Part shown: in pieces, positions 58,676 to 64,000 of the stretch
Layout of the letters: each line of letters opens with the position of its first letter
Position numbering within the stretch: position 1 is the first letter of the stretch
Made by a program: the position numbers and the translations under genes
Notes under the pieces: generated by a model
What the model saw: only the letters and a program-made list of their open reading frames with translations
Databases searched by the model: none
What the model was told of the DNA's origin: nothing
Assembly (NCBI RefSeq): GCF_009834225.1
Contig: NZ_CP047176.1
Span: 2,418,001-2,482,000 of the forward strand
DNA: 64,000 nucleotides
DNA from: Rathayibacter sp. VKM Ac-2759
GTDB lineage: Bacteria; Actinomycetota; Actinomycetes; Actinomycetales; Microbacteriaceae
Direction of reading: 5' to 3'

Positions 58676-59308
58676 GTGTCCGACAAGGATGCCAACTGGA
58701 AGTACGCCGAGGACGCCATCGTCGAATCGGAGGCCATCGCCTCCGCCCGCCGGCTCGCGGTCGAGCTCGGCATCGACGCCGTCTCGCCCTCGATCGGCGC
58801 GCAGTCCGCGCTGGTCGCGGCCGCCGCGCGCGCGACCTCGATCATCGAGATCGGCACGGGGACCGGCGTGAGCGGGCTCTGGCTGCTCGACGGCGCCCCC
58901 GAGGCGATGCTCACCTCCATCGATTCGGAGGCGGTGCACCAGCAGCACGCGCGAGCCCAGTTCCACGAGGCGGGGATCTCGCCCAACCGCCTCCGGCTCA
59001 TCCCCGGGCGCGCCCTCGAGGTCCTCCCCCGGATGAACGAGAACTCGTACGACATCGTCTTCGTCGACGGCGACCCGCTGCAGGTCATCGAGAACGTCGA
59101 GCACGCCCTGCGTCTCGTGCGACCGGGCGGCACCGTGCTCGTGCCGCACGCGCTCTGGCGCGGGCGCGTCTCCAATCCGGCGCAGCGGGACGAGATCGCG
59201 TCAGCGTTCCGCACGCTCGTCGCCGAGGTCTGCGCCTCGCCGGCGGTGGTCAGCGTCCTCTCGCCGATCGGCGACGGACTGCTGCAGGCCAACAAGCGCC
59301 GCGCCTGA
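58676..59308 (+). CDS. SAM-dependent O-methyltransferase
   Basis: 210 residues from a GTG at 58676 with AAAGGGAG upstream. Motif I is TSIIEIGTGTGVSGLWLLDG; DIVFVDGDPLQVIENVEHAL and GGTVLVPHALWRG follow. It resembles the class I catechol/caffeoyl-CoA O-methyltransferase family found next to tatB in many actinobacteria (Rv1220c-like). The substrate is unknown. Confidence 0.88.
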   Translation: MSDKDANWKYAEDAIVESEAIASARRLAVELGIDAVSPSIGAQSALVAAAARATSIIEIGTGTGVSGLWLLDGAPEAMLTSIDSEAVHQQHARAQFHEAGISPNRLRLIPGRALEVLPRMNENSYDIVFVDGDPLQVIENVEHALRLVRPGGTVLVPHALWRGRVSNPAQRDEIASAFRTLVAEVCASPAVVSVLSPIGDGLLQANKRRA

Positions 59309-59337
59309 CGCGCTCGCCCACCGGCCCGACAACGAGG

Positions 59338-59370
59338 GAACGCCCGCCGCACGGAGTGCGACGGGCGTTC
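59338..59370. terminator. Bidirectional intrinsic terminator
   Basis: GAACGCCCG and CGGGCGTTC are perfect 9-bp arms with an inner GCAC/GTGC pair. It lies between the convergent O-methyltransferase and DUF3117 genes and can serve both. The arms end in TTC on either strand. Confidence 0.75.
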
Positions 59371-59383
59371 TCGACAGTGCAGG

Positions 59384-59557
59384 TCAGGCGGGAGCCACCA
59401 CCGACGCGAGTGCGTCGTGGAGTTCTTTCGCCTCTGCATCGTTGACCGAGACGACGAGGCGTCCGCCTCCTTCGAGCGGAACGCGCACGACGATGAGTCG
59501 CCCCTCCTTAACAGCCTCCATCGGTCCGTCTCCGGTCCTCGGCTTCATGGCCGCCAT
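59384..59557 (-). CDS. DUF3117 small protein
   Basis: 57 residues from the ATG at 59557, which follows AAAGGGGAAC. The sequence starts MAAMKPRTGDGPMEAVKEGR, continues LIVVRVPLEGGGRLVVSVND and ends in AEAKELHDALASVV. This matches DUF3117, a short conserved protein almost confined to actinobacteria and of unknown function. Its small size explains why it is easily missed. Confidence 0.92.
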   Translation of the reverse strand: MAAMKPRTGDGPMEAVKEGRLIVVRVPLEGGGRLVVSVNDAEAKELHDALASVVAPA

Positions 59558-59647
59558 AGAGTTCCCCTTTCGTGACGTATCCCTCTATTATCGTGCATCC
59601 CGGGCCCTCACGAAATCCGAGCCCCTGAGGCCGCTCAGGGTTGCCGA

Positions 59648-60871
59648 TCACGGCGGTGTCCAGTCATAGCCGTCGACCGCCCAGCAGATCGCGATCCAGC
59701 CGATCTGACCGGCGATGCCGAGGGCCACGAGCGCGGTGCGGAACAGCGGCGACCGGGGAACGGCGAGGGCTCCCACGAGCGGGAACATCGGCCCGAGGAG
59801 CCGGAACGTGCTCGACTGCGGGAAGAAGAACGCGAAGAGGTAGACGGCGTAGCCCGCCACCCACGCGCGGCTGAACAGATCGAGCCGGCGGGTCCACGGA
59901 GCGGCCAGGATCCCCGCGAAGGCCGCGACGACCAGCACGACGAGGGCGATGCCGGCAAGGGGTGCTCCGAACCACCAGTCGCCCCACCATGCTCCGCCCT
60001 GGAACCACGACGTGAACGGGAAGAGCTCCTGGTAGCCGATGTAGGCCGAGCGCCAGGCGAGCTCGGTGTCGGTGTAGGCGGTCGGCGACCCGGTCACGGC
60101 CCACGCGGCGGCGGGCCAGGAGAAGCCGACGACGAGGCCCCAGCCGGTCAGAGCGACCGCGGGGAGCCAGTCGGCGCGAGGGAACGGCTCGCGCGCGCGG
60201 CGGAGGAAGCGCACCAGGACGTACAGGCCCATCGCGGCCGCGAAGGCGAGACCGCTCGGGCGGGTCAGCCCCAGCAGGAGCACCACCGGGAAGACCCAGG
60301 CGTACTGCCGTCGCACGAGGAGCAGCAGCGCGATCGCCGTCAGCATCATCGCCGCCGACTCCGCATAGGCGAGCTGCAGCATCGGGGAGGTCGGCGCGAC
60401 GCAGAAGAGCAGGACCGCGACGAGCGACTGCACCTCGTCGAGCGAGTGCCGGAAGAGGCGGTACAGCACGAGGCAGGTGACGGCTCCGCACGCCACCGAG
60501 ACCGCGACGGCGGCCGTCGCCCAGCCGAGACCGGTGACGGCCATCAGGAGCCGCACCACGGCCGGGTACAGCGGCATGAACGCCCACGCGTTCTCGCCGA
60601 TCTCGCCCGTGTCGGTGACGGGGAGCACCGAGGGGTACCCGGACGTCGCGATGATCTCGTACCAGCGGCCGTCCCACATCGAGGCGAAGTCGACGTAGGA
60701 GGGCGACGGTCCGGTCCACGAGTTCTCCGCCTGGTGCGCGGCGAACTGCAGCAGGATCACGGTCGTGACCACGCGGGTCAGCAGGAAGACCGCCAGGACG
60801 CGGACCCACCACGGGACGAGCCGCAGCTGCGCCCTCCGCCGCACGGAGAGCTGAGCCGCCGGGGCGCTCAC
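59648..60871 (-). CDS. PIG-V-like mannosyltransferase
   Basis: 407 residues from a GTG at 60871 that overlaps the dapE stop (GTGA). About ten membrane helices are seen. The first loop has [19 protein letters not shown], the DGRWY motif of PIG-V/COG5542 polyprenol-phosphate-mannose-dependent transferases; [20 protein letters not shown] and [20 protein letters not shown] follow. It probably adds mannose to an extracytoplasmic glycan or glycolipid. The upstream continuation of the frame is not used. Confidence 0.85.
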   Translation of the reverse strand: MSAPAAQLSVRRRAQLRLVPWWVRVLAVFLLTRVVTTVILLQFAAHQAENSWTGPSPSYVDFASMWDGRWYEIIATSGYPSVLPVTDTGEIGENAWAFMPLYPAVVRLLMAVTGLGWATAAVAVSVACGAVTCLVLYRLFRHSLDEVQSLVAVLLFCVAPTSPMLQLAYAESAAMMLTAIALLLLVRRQYAWVFPVVLLLGLTRPSGLAFAAAMGLYVLVRFLRRAREPFPRADWLPAVALTGWGLVVGFSWPAAAWAVTGSPTAYTDTELAWRSAYIGYQELFPFTSWFQGGAWWGDWWFGAPLAGIALVVLVVAAFAGILAAPWTRRLDLFSRAWVAGYAVYLFAFFFPQSSTFRLLGPMFPLVGALAVPRSPLFRTALVALGIAGQIGWIAICWAVDGYDWTPP

Positions 60872-61977
60872 GCCCGACCGCTGAGCCAGCGGCGGAGCCC
60901 CGCCGCGCAGGCCGTGATCTCGTGCACGGCCACGCGCTCGTCGTCGGCGTGGGCGAGAAGCGGATCGCCGGGTCCGTAGTTGACGGCGGGGACTCCGAGA
61001 GCCGAGAAGCGGGCCACATCGGTCCAGCCGTACTTCGGCTTGGCCTCGGCGCCGACGGCCGCGATGAAGGCGGCGGCCAGCGGCGCGTCGAGGCCGGGAC
61101 GCGCGCCCTCGGCCAGATCGGCGACCTCGACCTCGAAGCCGTCGAAGAGGCTGCGGAGGTGCGCGACGGCCTGCTCGCCGCTCTGATCGGGAGCGAAGCG
61201 GTAGTTGACGTGGACGGTGCAGAGGTCGGGGACGACGTTGCCCGCGACTCCGCCCGAGATCCTGACGGCGTTCACGCCCTCGCGGTAGACCAGCCCGTCG
61301 ACCTCGACGCTGCGGGGCTCGTACGCCGCCAGCCGGTCGAGGATGGGAGCGGCCGCGTGGATCGCGTTCTCGCCGACCCAGCTCCGCGCCGAGTGGGCGC
61401 GGCGACCGCGGGTGACGACGTCGACGCGGAGGGTGCCGTTGCAGCCCCCCTCGACCTCGGCGCTCGTGGGCTCGCCGAGGACGGCGAAGTCGGCGGCGAA
61501 GAGGTCTGGACGGTGCTCGGCGAGCCGGCCCAGCCCGTTGAGGTCGGAGGCGACCTCCTCGTTGTCGTACCACATCCAGGTGATGTCGGCCACCGGGTCG
61601 ACCAGCTCGGCGGCGAGGACGAGCTGCACCGCGACTCCGGCCTTCATGTCGACGGTGCCGCGGCCGACGAGGTGCCGGACGCCGTCGACGGTCTCGTCGC
61701 GGACGGGGAGGTTGCGGTTGATCGGCACCGTGTCGAGGTGGCCCGCGATCACGACGCGCTGCTCGCGCCCGAGGTTCGTCCGTGCGACGACGGTGTGGCC
61801 GTCGCGGATCACCTCGAGGTGCTCGTAGGGCGCGAGGGCGAGCTCGACGGCGTCGGCGATCGCCCGCTCGTCCCCCGAGACCGACGGGATGTCGCAGAGC
61901 ACCCTCGTCAGCTCGATCGGATCGGTGCTCAGATCGAGGGGCGCGACGGCGGGAACGGCGGAGGGCGGAGCGGCCAT
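60868..61977 (-). CDS. dapE: Succinyl-diaminopimelate desuccinylase
   Basis: Removes succinate from N-succinyl-LL-diaminopimelate in lysine and peptidoglycan synthesis. 369 residues from the ATG at 61977. Metal-site motifs are [31 protein letters not shown] and [35 protein letters not shown] follows. The dimerisation domain occupies about 180-290. It is divergent from dapD over 45 bp. Confidence 0.95.
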   Translation of the reverse strand: MAAPPSAVPAVAPLDLSTDPIELTRVLCDIPSVSGDERAIADAVELALAPYEHLEVIRDGHTVVARTNLGREQRVVIAGHLDTVPINRNLPVRDETVDGVRHLVGRGTVDMKAGVAVQLVLAAELVDPVADITWMWYDNEEVASDLNGLGRLAEHRPDLFAADFAVLGEPTSAEVEGGCNGTLRVDVVTRGRRAHSARSWVGENAIHAAAPILDRLAAYEPRSVEVDGLVYREGVNAVRISGGVAGNVVPDLCTVHVNYRFAPDQSGEQAVAHLRSLFDGFEVEVADLAEGARPGLDAPLAAAFIAAVGAEAKPKYGWTDVARFSALGVPAVNYGPGDPLLAHADDERVAVHEITACAAGLRRWLSGRA

Positions 61978-62022
61978 GCGACCCAGGGTACCGGCCGCGC
62001 CCTCCGCGCTACCCTGGTCGGC
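61978..62022. promoter_or_regulatory. Compact divergent leaderless promoter pair of dapE and dapD
   Basis: The 45-bp space contains CCAGGGTA (61983-61990) and TACCCTGG (62010-62017), an 8-bp inverted repeat. Each arm supplies a TACCCT -10 box ending seven bases before an ATG: dapE at 61977 and dapD at 62023. Neither start has a ribosome-binding site, so both messages should begin at the start codon. Confidence 0.65.
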
Positions 62023-63003
62023 ATGACCACCCCGAGCACCGCTGACTCCGCCGCGCCCTCCTCCGCCTGGGGATACGGCCTCGCGACCATCGCCGCCGAC
62101 GGCACCGTCCTCGACACCTGGTTCCCGGAGCCTCGCCTCGGCGTCATCCCGGCCGGCCGCGATCCGTGGATCGTCCCCGCCGAGTTCGAGGCGCTCGCGG
62201 GAGAGGACGCGCGGCGCGAGGTCCGCATCGACGTCGTCACGCTGCAGATCGACACCCAGGCGCCGCCGGCCTCGACCTCGGACGCGTACCTGCGTCTGCA
62301 CCTGCTCTCGCACCTGCTCGTCCAGCCCAACACGATCAACCTCGACGGCGTCTTCGCGCACCTCCCGAACGTCGTCTGGACGAACGCGGGACCCGTCGCT
62401 CCGGAGTCCTTCACCCGGCTGCGGCCGTCACTGCGGCGCCACGGCATCCAGGCGACCGGGATCGACAAGTTCCCCCGCCTGACCGACTACGTGACCCCGG
62501 CCAAGGTCCGCATCGCCGACACGTCGCGGGTGCGCCTCGGGGCGCACCTCGCCCCCGGCACGACGGTGATGCACGAGGGCTTCGTGAACTTCAACGCCGG
62601 CACGCTCGGCAGCTCGATGGTCGAGGGGCGGATCTCGCAGGGCGTCGTCGTCGGCGACGGCTCGGACATCGGCGGCGGCGCCTCCATCATGGGCACCCTC
62701 TCCGGCGGAGGAGTGCAGCGCGTGTCCATCGGCGCGCGGGCGCTGCTCGGCGCGAACTCGGGGATCGGCATCTCGATCGGCGACGACTCCGTCGTGGAGG
62801 CGGGCCTCTACGTGACGGCCGGCACGAAGGTCGTCGTGGTCGACGCGGCGCCGCGGGCCGACGGCCGCCCGCAGACGGTCAAGGCCGTCGAGCTCTCGGG
62901 AGTGCCGAACCTGCTCTTCCGCCGCAACTCGCTGAGCGGGGCCGTCGAGGTGCTCGCCCGCACCGGCGCCGGCATCGAGCTGAACGCCGCGCTGCACGCC
63001 TGA
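62023..63003 (+). CDS. dapD: Tetrahydrodipicolinate N-succinyltransferase
   Basis: Succinylates tetrahydrodipicolinate, the step before the aminotransferase and DapE. 326 residues from the ATG at 62023. Left-handed beta-helix features are [40 protein letters not shown] and [20 protein letters not shown]. The N-terminal domain is the actinobacterial type-2 DapD form ([20 protein letters not shown]). Regulation with dapE through one shared promoter region is likely. Confidence 0.95.
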   Translation: MTTPSTADSAAPSSAWGYGLATIAADGTVLDTWFPEPRLGVIPAGRDPWIVPAEFEALAGEDARREVRIDVVTLQIDTQAPPASTSDAYLRLHLLSHLLVQPNTINLDGVFAHLPNVVWTNAGPVAPESFTRLRPSLRRHGIQATGIDKFPRLTDYVTPAKVRIADTSRVRLGAHLAPGTTVMHEGFVNFNAGTLGSSMVEGRISQGVVVGDGSDIGGGASIMGTLSGGGVQRVSIGARALLGANSGIGISIGDDSVVEAGLYVTAGTKVVVVDAAPRADGRPQTVKAVELSGVPNLLFRRNSLSGAVEVLARTGAGIELNAALHA

Positions 63004-63009
63004 CGATCT

Positions 63010-63075
63010 CCGCGGGTCTCCACCCGGGTCTGCCACACGCCGTGGCGTGAGGCGCACCCGGGCGGAGACCCGCGG
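63010..63075. terminator. Long stem-loop between convergent dapD and citrate synthase
   Basis: CCGCGGGTCTCC and GGAGACCCGCGG are perfect 12-bp arms enclosing a second symmetric region (ACCCGGG copies and ACGCCGTGGCGT). It lies 6 bp after the dapD stop and ends 6 bp before the citrate synthase stop on the other strand. It should terminate both genes. Confidence 0.75.
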
Positions 63076-63081
63076 TCCGGG

Positions 63082-64000
63082 TCAGCGGCCGGTCGGCCAG
63101 TGGCGCTCGGGGGCGCCCATGTAGAGCTGCTGGGGGCGGCCGATCTTGGTCTGCGGGTCGAGGTTCATCTCGCGCCAGTGGGCGATCCAGCCGGGCAGGC
63201 GGCCGATCGCGAAGAGCACCGTGAACATCCGCGTCGGGAAGCCCATCGCCTTGTAGATGACGCCGGTGTAGAAGTCGACGTTCGGGTAGAGGCGGCGCTC
63301 CTTGAAGTAGTCGTCCTCCAGCGCCAGGGCCTCGAGCTCCATCGCGATGTCGAGGAGCGGGTCCTTCACTCCGAGGGCCTGCAGCACCTCGCCCGCGCTC
63401 TCCTTGACGAGCTTCGCGCGCGGGTCGTAGTTCTTGTACACCCGGTGGCCGAAGCCCATCAGGCGCACGCCCTCCTCCTTGTTCTTCACCCGCTCGACGA
63501 AGGTCTGCACGCTCTCGCCCGACTCGCGGATGCGGCCGAGCATGGTCAGCACGGCCTCGTTGGCTCCGCCGTGCAGCGGTCCGAACAGCGCGTTGATGCC
63601 CGCGGAGACCGACGCGTAGAGGTTCGCCTCGGTGGAGCCCACGAGGCGCACGGTCGACGTCGACGCGTTCTGCTCGTGGTCCTCGTGCAGGATCAGGAGG
63701 CGGTCGAGCGCCTTCGACAGGACGGGGTCGATCTCGTACGGCTCGGCCATGGTGCCGAAGTTGAGCCGCAGGAAGTTGTCGACGAAGCTCAGCGAGTTGT
63801 CCGGGTACAGGAACGCCTGGCCGATCGCCTTCTTGTGCGCGTACGCGGCCATCACGGGCAGCTTCGCGAGGAGGCGGATGGTGGTCAGCTCGACCGCCTC
63901 CGGATCCTTGGGGTTCGAGGTCTCCTCGTAGTAGGTGGAGAGCGCCGAGACTCCTGCCGAGAGCACCGACATGGGGTGCGCGTTGTGCGGGAGCGCGTCG
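63082..64000 (-). CDS. gltA: Citrate synthase (5' part cut by window)
   Basis: Condenses acetyl-CoA with oxaloacetate. The C-terminal 306 or so residues are visible; the frame runs to the right edge (DALPHNAHP before MSVLSAGVSA). Catalytic motifs are GPLHGGANEAVLTMLG and MGFGHRVYKNYDPRAKLVKE, each with an active-site His, and VDFYTGVIYKAMGFPTRMFT with the Asp/Arg region. It ends RPQQLYMGAPERHWPTGR, as in type I citrate synthases. Confidence 0.97.
   Translation of the reverse strand, partial: DALPHNAHPMSVLSAGVSALSTYYEETSNPKDPEAVELTTIRLLAKLPVMAAYAHKKAIGQAFLYPDNSLSFVDNFLRLNFGTMAEPYEIDPVLSKALDRLLILHEDHEQNASTSTVRLVGSTEANLYASVSAGINALFGPLHGGANEAVLTMLGRIRESGESVQTFVERVKNKEEGVRLMGFGHRVYKNYDPRAKLVKESAGEVLQALGVKDPLLDIAMELEALALEDDYFKERRLYPNVDFYTGVIYKAMGFPTRMFTVLFAIGRLPGWIAHWREMNLDPQTKIGRPQQLYMGAPERHWPTGR

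Noticed and set aside
60922-63003. A 693-residue frame ending in DapD
   Set aside because: The N-terminal part is the complement of dapE. DapD similarity begins only at 62023, which has its own promoter.

Overview
The window is GC-rich, gene-dense actinobacterial chromosome. Gene content and order (argS-lysA-hom-thrC-thrB-rho-prfA-prmC ... sua5-wecA-atpI-atpBEFHAGD), a DUF3117 protein, frequent GTG starts, TANNNT -10 boxes placed directly before start codons and an Mrp/MgtE-N/DUF1003 group all fit Actinomycetota. The overall flavour suggests Microbacteriaceae; the genus cannot be fixed by eye.

Layout: (1) 1-9146, minus strand: the F1Fo ATP synthase operon (atpD cut by the window edge, then atpG, A, H, F, E, B), an AtpI-like protein, a WecA/TagO-type polyprenyl-phosphate sugar-1-phosphate transferase and the tRNA threonylcarbamoyl-adenylate synthase. 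(2) 9147-37517: a roughly 28-kb surface-polysaccharide locus inserted between sua5 and prmC, which are normally neighbours. It holds rmlA and rmlB separated by about 13 kb, a decayed rmlB copy, at least eight glycosyltransferases including a WecG/TagA type, two Wzx flippases, two O-antigen polymerase/ligase-like proteins, two polysaccharide pyruvyl transferases, a Tat-exported beta-helix protein and a membrane-anchored GH5 enzyme. Two related nucleotidyltransferase/PqqD-like modules (one fused, one split and divergent) lie on either side of rmlB. About 2 kb (21210-23198) has no intact gene and looks decayed. (3) 37518-49573, minus strand: prmC, prfA, rho (long Asn/Gln-rich insert), thrB, thrC, hom, lysA, a DUF2993-like lipid-binding protein and argS. 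(4) 49574-59560: a lipoprotein remnant, a transglutaminase-like protein, tRNA-Arg(CCG), a hexapeptide acyltransferase, an OmpR-type two-component system behind an 11-bp inverted repeat, a glycine-zipper stress-type protein, an MgtE-N/CBS protein, DUF1003, Mrp, TatB-like, an O-methyltransferase and DUF3117. (5) 59648-64000: a PIG-V-like mannosyltransferase, dapE and dapD (divergent and apparently leaderless), and citrate synthase running off the right edge.

How it fits together: the polysaccharide locus looks like two Wzx/Wzy-type modules joined together. WecA (7035-8276) and the TagA-type transferase (25446-26258) could start the lipid-linked oligosaccharide. The glycosyltransferases and pyruvyl transferases would build and decorate it, and the flippases and polymerases export and extend it. 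RmlA/RmlB supply dTDP-4-keto-6-deoxyglucose, but no rmlC or rmlD is present, so the final sugar must depend on genes elsewhere. The nucleotidyltransferase/PqqD pairs have no obvious role in this pathway and are the best candidates for an undescribed function.
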